Assembly: GCA_945871545.1 (NCBI GenBank)
Contig: CAMBWJ010000112.1
Location: forward strand, 1 to 6,484
Origin: an uncultured Clostridia bacterium
Lineage (GTDB): Bacteria > Bacillota_A > Clostridia > Christensenellales > Aristaeellaceae
Direction: 5' to 3'
Length of the DNA stretch: 6,484 nt
The translations under genes were made by a program, and so were the position numbers. Shown here one piece after another: positions 1 to 5,928 of the stretch (positions within the stretch are counted from its first letter, which is position 1; each line of letters starts with the position of its first letter). The notes under the pieces were generated by a model. It was not told the origin of the DNA. It saw nothing but the letters and a program-made list of their open reading frames with translations, and did not search any database.

Positions 1-1006
1 ACAGTTCGAGGAATACGGGCTGTATTTGCAGTTCAAGCGCTTTCTGACCGGCGGGCGGATTCTCAGCTTCACCGATCTGGACGGGCGGCTGATGGCCCTG
101 AAGCCCGACGTGACGCTGAGCATTGCCAAGAACGCGCGGTTGGACGGCGGCGCGGTGAAGGCGTACTACATCGAAAACGTCTATCGCGAGAGCGTGTCCT
201 CCGGGGCGATGAAGGAGATCAGCCAGATGGGGCTGGAGTATCTCGGCGGCTGTGGCGGCTATGCGCAGGCCGAGGTGCTGGGGCTGGCCCGGGAGACGCT
301 GGCGGCGGTGGGCCCGGAGCACGTGCTCGAGGTGTCGCACATGGGCTTTCTGGTGGGCTTGTTCGACGCGCTGGGGCTGGATGGCGACGCGCGCGCCGAG
401 GTGCTGAAGTGCCTGAGCGCCAAGAGCGCCCACGGCGTGGCGGCTGCGGCCCGGAAGGCGGGCATCGGCCCGGCGGGCGTGGGCGTGCTGCACGACCTGT
501 GCACGCTGTCCGGCAGCTTCGATGAGACGCTGAATCGTGCGCAGGGGCTCTGCCTGAACGGTCGCATGACGGCTGCACTGGACGAATTAAACGACACGGT
601 GCGCGCCGTGGGCGATCCGGAATCCCTTCGTCTGGACTTCACGCTGCAGGGCGACATGGAGTACTACGACGGCCTGATGATGGCCGGTTATCTGGACGGC
701 GTGCCGAAGGCGGTGCTGTCCGGCGGACGCTACGATGGTCTGATGAAGAAGCTGGGGCGCGAGATGTGCGCCGTGGGCTTTGCGCTGTATCTGGACGATC
801 TCAAGCGCCTGCCCCGGGAGCGGGCGCTGCTGGACGTGGACGCGCTGGTGCTGGGCGGGCCGGACGCCGATGCGGCGGGGCTGCTGGCGGCGGTGCGAGC
901 GCTGACGGCGCAGGGGCTGCGCGTGCGCGTGGAGCAGGAGCAGCCCGCGAAGCTGCGGTACGGAAAGTGCTATCGCTATCGGAAGGGAGGTCTTGAGGAA
1001 TGCTGA
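1..1006 (+). CDS. hisZ: HisZ, ATP phosphoribosyltransferase regulatory subunit (5'-truncated by window edge)
   Basis: HisZ is a catalytically inactive paralogue of histidyl-tRNA synthetase that binds short-form HisG and gives it activity and histidine feedback control. The frame is open to the left edge (first full codon at base 2), so the true start is outside; 334 residues are visible and perhaps 25-45 N-terminal residues are missing. Numbering from the first visible residue, the class II synthetase-like core shows FTDLDGRLMALKPDVT (23-38), the YYIENVYRES strand (55-64), GLEYLGG (77-83), EYYDGL (220-225) and SGGRYDGL (240-247), followed by AVGFALYLDDL. HisRS would have RGLDYY and AGGRYD at the last two sites; the arginine of the first is absent, as expected for a non-aminoacylating HisZ. 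Residues from about 275 form a short tail (VDALVLGG, then GLRVRVEQ) instead of a full anticodon-binding domain. The stop overlaps the hisG start by 7 bases. A true HisRS is unlikely because of these losses and the direct coupling to short hisG. Confidence 0.95.
   Translation, partial: QFEEYGLYLQFKRFLTGGRILSFTDLDGRLMALKPDVTLSIAKNARLDGGAVKAYYIENVYRESVSSGAMKEISQMGLEYLGGCGGYAQAEVLGLARETLAAVGPEHVLEVSHMGFLVGLFDALGLDGDARAEVLKCLSAKSAHGVAAAARKAGIGPAGVGVLHDLCTLSGSFDETLNRAQGLCLNGRMTAALDELNDTVRAVGDPESLRLDFTLQGDMEYYDGLMMAGYLDGVPKAVLSGGRYDGLMKKLGREMCAVGFALYLDDLKRLPRERALLDVDALVLGGPDADAAGLLAAVRALTAQGLRVRVEQEQPAKLRYGKCYRYRKGGLEEC
983..990 (+). promoter_or_regulatory. Ribosome binding site for hisG
   Basis: AAGGGAGG lies inside the end of hisZ and ends 9 bases before the hisG ATG at 1000; a second purine run, GAGGA, directly abuts the ATG. 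This fixes the hisG start within the hisZ coding sequence and makes translational coupling likely. Confidence 0.75.
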
Positions 1007-1635
1007 ACATTGCGCTGCCCAAGGGCCGTCTGGGCGACCAGGTCTATGCGCTGCTGGCCGGCGCGGGTTACGACTGCCATGAAGCCTTCGACGACAGCCG
1101 AAAGCTGGTGTTCGAGAGCGAGGCGGCGGGTGTCCGCTACTTCCTCGTGAAGCCCAGCGATGTGGCGATCTACGTCGAGCACGGCGCGGCGGACATTGGC
1201 ATCTTCGGCAAGGACATCCTGCTGGAGAGCGGCGCGGACGTGTACGAGCTGCTGGATCTGGGTCTGGGCCGCTGCCGCATGTGCGTGGCGGGGAAGAACG
1301 ACTATGTGGAGGACACCGACCGCACGCTGCGCGTGGCCACGAAGTTCGTCAACATCGCCAAGCGCTACTATTCCGAGATCGGCCGGGAGATTGAGATCAT
1401 CAAGCTGAATGGCAGCATCGAGCTTGCACCGATTCTGGGCCTGTCCGACGTGATTGTGGACATCGTGGAGAGCGGCAAGACCCTGCGGGAAAACAAGCTC
1501 TGCGTGCTGACGGAGATCTTTCCCATCAGCGCGCGGTTCATCGCCAACCGGGCGAGCTACAAATTCAAGGGCGGCGCCATCGATGAGATGCTCTCGAAGC
1601 TCTCCGCCGCCATCAGCAAGGAGGAACGGGTATGA
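1000..1635 (+). CDS. hisG: HisG, ATP phosphoribosyltransferase catalytic subunit, short form
   Basis: HisG catalyses the committed first step of histidine synthesis: ATP + PRPP gives N1-(5-phosphoribosyl)-ATP + pyrophosphate, in the cytoplasm. At 211 residues this is the short form (HisG-S), which lacks the roughly 80-residue C-terminal histidine-binding regulatory domain of the long enzyme and works as a complex with HisZ, encoded immediately upstream. Visible family marks are the N-terminal strand MLNIALPKGRL (1-11), the KPSDVAIYVEHGAADIGIFG segment (51-70), LNGSIELAPILGLSD (136-150) and the PRPP-binding loop DIVESGKTLREN (154-165). The protein ends soon after, at KEERV. The ATG at 1000 gives the canonical N-terminus and has a good ribosome site. 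It overlaps hisZ by 7 bases and hisD by 4. Feedback inhibition by histidine should act through HisZ rather than this subunit (family knowledge). Confidence 0.98.
   Translation: MLNIALPKGRLGDQVYALLAGAGYDCHEAFDDSRKLVFESEAAGVRYFLVKPSDVAIYVEHGAADIGIFGKDILLESGADVYELLDLGLGRCRMCVAGKNDYVEDTDRTLRVATKFVNIAKRYYSEIGREIEIIKLNGSIELAPILGLSDVIVDIVESGKTLRENKLCVLTEIFPISARFIANRASYKFKGGAIDEMLSKLSAAISKEERV
1618..1624 (+). promoter_or_regulatory. Ribosome binding site for hisD
   Basis: A consensus AAGGAGG sits 7 bases before the hisD ATG at 1632 and within the last codons of hisG. It supports that ATG, which forms an ATGA overlap with the hisG stop. Confidence 0.8.
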
Positions 1636-2918
1636 TTCGCCGTTTCAGGCTTTCCGAAATGTCCATCGATCAGATCCTCTGCCGGGACATCCGTGCGGAG
1701 CGAAATGTGGACGCGATCGTGGATGAAATCATCGCGGACGTGCGCGCCAACGGGGATCAGGCACTTCGCCGCTATGCGGAGCGGTTTGATCACGCGAAGC
1801 TGGATGCGCTGGAGGTTTCGGCGGAGGAGATCGACGCGGCGTTTACCCGCGTGGATGAAGCGTTTCTTGAGACGCTTGCGCTGGCGCGGGACAACATCCG
1901 CGAGTTCCACCGCCATCAGCTGCACGAAAACTTTGTGATCACCGGAAGGAACGGCACGGTGATGGGCCAGCGCTATCAGCCCATCGAGAAGGTGGGGCTG
2001 TACGTGCCCGGCGGCACGGCAAGCTATCCCAGCACGGTGCTGATGGATTCCATCCCGGCGAAGCTGGCAGGCGTGAAGGAGCTGGTGATGGTCACGCCGC
2101 CCGCGCCGGACGGCAGCATCCCGGACGCAATCCTCGCGGCGGCGAAGCTGGCGGGCGTGGATCGCATCTTCAGGATGGGCGGCGCGCAGGCGGTTGCGGC
2201 GCTGGCCTACGGCACTGAGAGCGTGCCTCGGGTGGACAAGATCGTCGGGCCGGGCAACGTGTTCGTGGCCACGGCGAAGCGAAAGGTGTTCGGCCAGGTG
2301 GCCATCGACATGATCGCCGGGCCCAGCGAGATCCTGGTGCTGGCGGACGACGGCTGCAATGCCCGCTGCGTGGCGGCGGACATGATCTCCCAGGCGGAGC
2401 ACGACCGCCTGGCCACCGCCGTGCTGGTGACCACCTCCCAGCGCCTGGCGGACGAGGTTGCCGCTGAGCTGGAGCGCCAGATTCCGCTGCTGCCCCGCGC
2501 GGACATCGCCCGGGAGAGCATCGATACCAACGGCAAGATCATTCTCTGCGAGGATCTCAACGAGGCCGTGCGCGCGTCCAACGCCATCGCGCCGGAGCAT
2601 CTGGAGCTGTGCGTGGAGGATCCCTTCGCGCTGCTGGACCGCATCGTCAACGCGGGCTCGGTGTTCCTGGGCCGCAACGTGCCCGAGGCGCTGGGCGATT
2701 ACCTCGCCGGTCCCAACCACACGCTGCCCACCAGCGGCACGGCCCGGTTTTCCAGCCCGCTGTCGGTGGATGATTTCGTGAAGAAGAGCAGCTTTCTGTA
2801 CTATTCCAAAGAGGCGCTGCGCGAGGTCTGCGGGGATGTCGCGCGCTTTGCCCGCATGGAGGGCCTGGAGGGCCACGCCCGCAGCATCGAAAGTCGCTTT
2901 GAGGAGGATCCGTCATGA
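1632..2918 (+). CDS. hisD: HisD, histidinol dehydrogenase
   Basis: HisD is the zinc- and NAD-dependent enzyme that oxidises L-histidinol in two steps, via histidinal, to L-histidine, the end of the pathway. The 428 residues are full family length. Visible marks are YVPGGTASYPSTVLM (124-138), RMGGAQAVAALAYGT (181-195), the KIVGPGNVFVATAKR run (203-217) and the IDMIAGPSEILVLADD signature (225-240). Zinc ligands can be placed at Q254 and H257 (SQAEHD), D356 (EALGDYLAGPNH) and H415 (EGLEGH). The catalytic Glu-His pair is E322-H323 in APEHLE. The motif NHTLPT (362-367) is also intact. No truncation or missing active-site residue is seen. It overlaps hisG and hisC by 4 bases each. Its position between hisG and hisC matches the common GDCBHAF gene order. 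A 439-codon open frame on the opposite strand is a by-product of GC-rich codon use, not a gene. Confidence 0.99.
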   Translation: MIRRFRLSEMSIDQILCRDIRAERNVDAIVDEIIADVRANGDQALRRYAERFDHAKLDALEVSAEEIDAAFTRVDEAFLETLALARDNIREFHRHQLHENFVITGRNGTVMGQRYQPIEKVGLYVPGGTASYPSTVLMDSIPAKLAGVKELVMVTPPAPDGSIPDAILAAAKLAGVDRIFRMGGAQAVAALAYGTESVPRVDKIVGPGNVFVATAKRKVFGQVAIDMIAGPSEILVLADDGCNARCVAADMISQAEHDRLATAVLVTTSQRLADEVAAELERQIPLLPRADIARESIDTNGKIILCEDLNEAVRASNAIAPEHLELCVEDPFALLDRIVNAGSVFLGRNVPEALGDYLAGPNHTLPTSGTARFSSPLSVDDFVKKSSFLYYSKEALREVCGDVARFARMEGLEGHARSIESRFEEDPS

Positions 2919-3982
2919 GCCGTTATCTCGATCCGCGTCATGCGGCGCTGGTACCCTACACCCCCGGCGAGCAGCCCCGGGGCCGGAAGTTCATCAAGCT
3001 GAACACCAACGAGAGTCCCTATCCGCCCAGTCCGAGGGTGATCGAGGCGATTTCCCGCGCCGAGGTGGAGGATCTGCGGCTGTACAGCGATCCCACCGCC
3101 AGCGATCTGCTGGGCGCCATCGCGGAGTTTTACGGCCTGGAGAGGGAGCAGGTGGTCACCGGCAACGGCTCGGATGAGATTCTGGCGTTTGCGTTTCTGG
3201 CCTTCTGCGGACAAAAGGGCGTGGCCTTCCCGGCGATCAGCTACGGCTTCTATCCCGTGTTTGCGGAGTTGTTCGGCGTGCGGGCGCGGGCCGTTCCACT
3301 GAACGCGGACTTCACCATCGACGTCGAACCCTATCTGGTTCCGGGGGAGAACGTGGTGATCGCCAATCCCAACGCGCCCACGGGCCTTGCGCTGGGACAG
3401 GATCAGATCGAGGCGATCCTCCGGGCCCATCCGGACGATGTGGTGCTGATCGACGAGGCCTACGTGGACTTCGGCGCGCGCAGCGCGGTGGAGCTGCTTC
3501 CGAAATACGACAACCTGCTGATCGTGCAGACCTTCTCCAAGAGCCGCGCGCTGGCGGGCGGGCGCATCGGCTTTGCGCTGGGCAATCCCGAACTGATCGC
3601 CGATCTATCGGCCATGAAGTACTCCTTCAATCCCTACAATCTGGGGCGGCTTCCGCTGCTGGCGGGTGCGGCGTCAATGCGGGACGTGGACTACTTCCGC
3701 GAATGCACGGGCCGCATCGTCGCCACGCGGGAGAAAACCGCGGCGGCACTGAAGGCGCTGAGCTGCACCATGACCGACAGTCTGGCCAACTTCCTGTTTG
3801 TCCGCCTGCCCGGCGTGGCCGGAGGGCGCGCGCAGCAGCGGCTGCGGGACAAGGGCATCCTGGTGCGCTGGTTCGACCGCGCGCCGATACGCGACTACCT
3901 GCGCGTCACCGTGGGCAGTGAGGAGGAGATGGCCGCATTCGTGCGGGCCGTCGAAGAAATCATCCGGGAGGAAGCACAATGA
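2915..3982 (+). CDS. hisC: HisC, histidinol-phosphate aminotransferase
   Basis: HisC is a PLP-dependent fold-type I aminotransferase that transfers an amino group from glutamate to imidazole acetol phosphate, giving L-histidinol phosphate. The 355 residues are normal family length. Landmarks in order are the N-terminal KLNTNESPY (28-36), GNGSDEIL (83-90) at the cofactor phosphate site, NPNAPTG (151-157), IDEAYVDF (179-186) with the aspartate that holds the PLP ring nitrogen (D180), and the Schiff-base lysine K209 in QTFSKSRALAGGRIGF. R330 in YLRVTVG is the expected substrate carboxylate or phosphate-binding arginine. The start ATG at 2915 overlaps the hisD stop as ATGA; AGGAGG at 2902-2907 lies 7 bases upstream. 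Related enzymes such as CobD-type decarboxylases or broad aromatic aminotransferases share the fold, but the NTNESPY and SKSRALAG wording and the operon setting make HisC secure. Confidence 0.98.
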   Translation: MSRYLDPRHAALVPYTPGEQPRGRKFIKLNTNESPYPPSPRVIEAISRAEVEDLRLYSDPTASDLLGAIAEFYGLEREQVVTGNGSDEILAFAFLAFCGQKGVAFPAISYGFYPVFAELFGVRARAVPLNADFTIDVEPYLVPGENVVIANPNAPTGLALGQDQIEAILRAHPDDVVLIDEAYVDFGARSAVELLPKYDNLLIVQTFSKSRALAGGRIGFALGNPELIADLSAMKYSFNPYNLGRLPLLAGAASMRDVDYFRECTGRIVATREKTAAALKALSCTMTDSLANFLFVRLPGVAGGRAQQRLRDKGILVRWFDRAPIRDYLRVTVGSEEEMAAFVRAVEEIIREEAQ

Positions 3983-4566
3983 GAAGCGCGCAGATTCAGC
4001 GAAACACCAATGAGACGAAGATTCAGCTGTCCATCAATCTGGATGGCCGGGGCGAATATGAGAACAAGACGGGCGTGGGCTTTCTGGATCACATGCTCGA
4101 CCTGTTCGCCCGCCACGGGCGCTTCGATCTGCGCGTGCACTGCGCGGGCAATACCTGGGTGGACGATCACCACAGCGTGGAGGATGTGGGCATCGCGCTG
4201 GGAACGGCCATGCGCGAGGCCCTGGGCGATATGAAGGGCATCGTGCGCTACGGCACCATGCTGCTGCCCATGGACGAGGCGCTGGTGCTGTGCGCCGTGG
4301 ACATCTCCGGGCGCGGGGCGCTGGGCTGGGCGATGGACATCCCCGGCGCGAAGGTGGGCACGTTCGATACAGAGCTTGCAAAGGAATTCTGGTTGGCGTT
4401 CACGCGAACGCTGGGCGCGTCGATCCACTTCCGCCAGCTGGCGGGGGAGAACAGCCACCACATCATCGAGGCCATGTTCAAGGGCGCGGGCCGCGCGCTG
4501 AAGCAGGCCGTGGCCATCGACCGCGAATATGCCGACGAGGTGCCGTCCACCAAGGGCGTGCTGTGA
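3979..4566 (+). CDS. hisB: HisB, imidazoleglycerol-phosphate dehydratase (monofunctional)
   Basis: HisB (IGPD) is a manganese-dependent dehydratase that converts imidazoleglycerol phosphate to imidazole acetol phosphate, the substrate of HisC. The 195 residues comprise only the dehydratase, with no N-terminal histidinol-phosphatase domain as in the bifunctional enterobacterial HisB. Metal and catalytic motifs are ETKI (12-15), GFLDHMLDLFARHG (34-47), the first double-histidine motif DDHHSVEDVGIALG (62-75; H64, H65, E68) and the second, GENSHHIIEAMFKG (156-169; H160, H161, E164). The C-terminus PSTKGVL is typical of the family. The start overlaps the hisC stop as ATGA; GGGAGG at 3966-3971 lies 7 bases upstream. 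Because the phosphatase domain is missing, the cell needs a separate histidinol phosphatase (HisK/PHP or HisN type), which is not encoded in this window. Confidence 0.99.
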   Translation: MRSAQIQRNTNETKIQLSINLDGRGEYENKTGVGFLDHMLDLFARHGRFDLRVHCAGNTWVDDHHSVEDVGIALGTAMREALGDMKGIVRYGTMLLPMDEALVLCAVDISGRGALGWAMDIPGAKVGTFDTELAKEFWLAFTRTLGASIHFRQLAGENSHHIIEAMFKGAGRALKQAVAIDREYADEVPSTKGVL

Positions 4567-4570
4567 GGCG

Positions 4571-4578
4571 AAGGGGGG
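4571..4578 (+). promoter_or_regulatory. Ribosome binding site deciding the GTG start of hisH
   Basis: AAGGGGGG lies in the 19-base spacer between hisB and hisH and ends 7 bases before GTG 4586. No ATG is placed in frame at this spacing, so this site selects the GTG codon as the hisH start. Confidence 0.7.
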
Positions 4579-4585
4579 AAGAGCT

Positions 4586-5209
4586 GTGCTGGCCATTGTG
4601 GATTACGGCGTGGGAAACCTCTATTCGCTGGCGTCGTCGCTGAAGTGCATCGGCGTGGAGCACGCGGTGGTCTCCGAGCCGGAGGCGCTGCGGCATGCGG
4701 ATCGGATCATCCTGCCCGGCGTGGGCGCATTCGCCGATGCGGCGCGCAAGCTGGAGGATTCCGGCATGCGGGAGGCGCTGCTTCAGGAGGCGCGCAGCGG
4801 CAAGCCGTTGCTGGGCATCTGCCTGGGCATGCAGCTGCTGTTCGACCGCAGCTTTGAGTACGGCGAGCATCCGGGCCTGGGGCTGATCTCCGGCGAGGTC
4901 TGCCCGCTGATCGACGACATCGCGCCGGGCCTGAAGGTGCCGCACATCGGCTGGAACCGGCTGGACGTGCTTCGGGACGATCCGCTGTTCAGGTATTTCG
5001 GAAACCATCGCCACGTGTACTACGTGCACAGCTTCTACGCCAAGAGATGCGAGGAATCCGTGCTGGCGACGTCGGAGTATTCCGTGCCCGTCACCGGCGT
5101 CGTGCGCAGCGGCAGCGTCTATGGTACGCAGTTTCATCCGGAGAAGAGCGGAGAGGCGGGCCTGTGCCTGCTGAGGGCATTCGCCGAAATGGAGGAGGGA
5201 GGACAATGA
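4586..5209 (+). CDS. hisH: HisH, glutamine amidotransferase subunit of imidazoleglycerol-phosphate synthase
   Basis: HisH is the class I glutaminase that supplies ammonia through a tunnel to HisF, forming imidazoleglycerol phosphate and AICAR from PRFAR. I chose GTG 4586 (207 residues): it gives the usual N-terminus VLAIVDYGVGNL and follows a ribosome site. The same frame stays open back to an ATG at 4529, but that extension lies inside hisB and encodes non-family sequence. The catalytic triad is C79 (GICLGMQLLF), H184 and E186 (QFHPEKS). The oxyanion-loop motif PGVGAF is at 44-49. W123 in HIGWNRL and the YYVHSFY strand (145-151) match positions known to contact HisF. It is separated from hisB by 19 bases and overlaps hisA by 4 bases. 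PabA or TrpG glutaminases share the triad, but the N-terminus, HPEKS and the operon context point to HisH. Confidence 0.98.
   Translation: MLAIVDYGVGNLYSLASSLKCIGVEHAVVSEPEALRHADRIILPGVGAFADAARKLEDSGMREALLQEARSGKPLLGICLGMQLLFDRSFEYGEHPGLGLISGEVCPLIDDIAPGLKVPHIGWNRLDVLRDDPLFRYFGNHRHVYYVHSFYAKRCEESVLATSEYSVPVTGVVRSGSVYGTQFHPEKSGEAGLCLLRAFAEMEEGGQ
5191..5202 (+). promoter_or_regulatory. Extended purine-rich ribosome binding site for hisA
   Basis: The 12-base run GGAGGAGGGAGG holds several overlapping Shine-Dalgarno registers; GGAGG at 5194-5198 has the best spacing, 7 bases before ATG 5206. It supports that ATG over the longer in-frame opening that reaches back to 5047 inside hisH. Confidence 0.7.
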
Positions 5210-5928
5210 TCATCTATCCCGCCATCGACCTGCGCGGCGGTCGGGCTGTGCGGCTCACGAAGGGCGATTACGATCAGATGAAGGTCTACAACGACGATCC
5301 CGCCGCTGTGGCGCGGAGCTTCCGTGAGGCCGGGGCGACCCATCTGCACGTGGTGGATCTGGACGGTGCGCGCGAGGGCGTGCCGCAGAACGAAGATACC
5401 ATCCGCGCGCTTACGGAGGTCGGGCTGTTCACCGAGGTCGGCGGCGGTATCCGCGACGAAGCGCGCATCTGCGAATACCTGGATGGCGGCGTGTCGCGGG
5501 TGATCCTGGGTACCGTCGCGGTGCAGGATTTCGGCTTTGTGGAGCGCATGGTGAAGAAGTACGGCGAGAGGATCGCCGTGGGCGTGGACGCGCGCGACGG
5601 CTTCGTGGCCGTGTCGGGCTGGGAGGAAACCACCCGGCTGAGCGGCGTGGACTTCTGCCGCAGGCTGTGCGACGCGGGCGTAAAGACGGTCATTTACACC
5701 GACATCGGGCGCGACGGCTGCCTGGGCGGCGCGAACCTGCCGCTCTACCGGGAGCTGTATGCCATCGAGGGGCTGGACGTGATCGCCTCCGGCGGCGTGA
5801 GCTTTGAGAGCGACGTGCGTGCGCTTGCAGAGATGCAGCTGCATGGCGCGATCATCGGCAAGGCGCTCTACGAGGGCAAGCTGAATTTGGCGCGCTGCAT
5901 CCGTCTGGCGAGGGGGGAGAAGGCATGA
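5206..5928 (+). CDS. hisA: HisA, phosphoribosylformimino-5-aminoimidazole carboxamide ribotide isomerase
   Basis: HisA is a (beta-alpha)8 barrel isomerase that carries out the Amadori rearrangement of ProFAR to PRFAR, the substrate of HisH-HisF. From ATG 5206 the protein is 240 residues, the usual size, and begins with the conserved strand MIIYPAIDLRGGRAVRL. The catalytic aspartates are D8 (strand 1) and D128 (GVDARDG, strand 5), with T165 in YTDIGRDG. Phosphate-binding glycines appear as the two half-barrel repeats EVGGGIRD (77-84) and IASGGVSF (193-200). W139 in SGWEETT fits the substrate loop. An upstream in-frame extension to 5047 overlaps hisH deeply and is not family-like, so it is rejected. 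It overlaps hisH and hisF by ATGA. A dual-specificity PriA (HisA/TrpF), known from Actinobacteria, cannot be strictly excluded from sequence alone, but nothing here calls for it. Confidence 0.98.
   Translation: MIIYPAIDLRGGRAVRLTKGDYDQMKVYNDDPAAVARSFREAGATHLHVVDLDGAREGVPQNEDTIRALTEVGLFTEVGGGIRDEARICEYLDGGVSRVILGTVAVQDFGFVERMVKKYGERIAVGVDARDGFVAVSGWEETTRLSGVDFCRRLCDAGVKTVIYTDIGRDGCLGGANLPLYRELYAIEGLDVIASGGVSFESDVRALAEMQLHGAIIGKALYEGKLNLARCIRLARGEKA
5912..5923 (+). promoter_or_regulatory. Ribosome binding site for hisF
   Basis: The purine run GGGGGGAGAAGG at the end of hisA leads directly to the hisF ATG at 5925. It is less consensus-like than the hisD site, but several registers have usable spacing and no competing start lies nearby. 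Confidence 0.6.

Noticed and set aside
1..1006. Reading the first gene as a true histidyl-tRNA synthetase (hisS).
   Set aside because: The RGLDYY arginine is missing, the C-terminal domain is short, and it is coupled to a short hisG that requires HisZ.
1557..2876. A 439-codon open frame on the minus strand, opposite hisD.
   Set aside because: It lies fully antisense to a complete, motif-rich hisD. GC-rich codons ending in G or C rarely create stops in the opposite frame; the translation is rich in His, Arg, Ala and Gln with no recognisable domain.
4529..4585. Possible N-terminal extension of hisH starting at ATG 4529.
   Set aside because: The extra 19 residues lie within hisB, have no HisH character and no ribosome site; GTG 4586 gives the canonical N-terminus.
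4567..4585. Possible terminator or promoter between hisB and hisH.
   Set aside because: Nineteen bases are too few for a hairpin with a U-tract or a -35/-10 pair, and the stretch is simply a ribosome binding site.
3895..4596. Minus-strand open frame of 233 codons opposite hisB.
   Set aside because: Mirrors the hisB reading frame; its His-rich stretches are a by-product of hisB codons such as GTG and ATG read in reverse.
5047..5205. Possible N-terminal extension of hisA back to 5047.
   Set aside because: It would overlap hisH by over 150 bases with Arg-rich non-family sequence; ATG 5206 begins the conserved first barrel strand and has a strong ribosome site.
4478..5206. Minus-strand open frame of 242 codons opposite hisB/hisH.
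   Set aside because: Same antisense shadow effect; low-complexity Ala/Arg/His/Gln-rich translation and it covers the conserved hisH active site.
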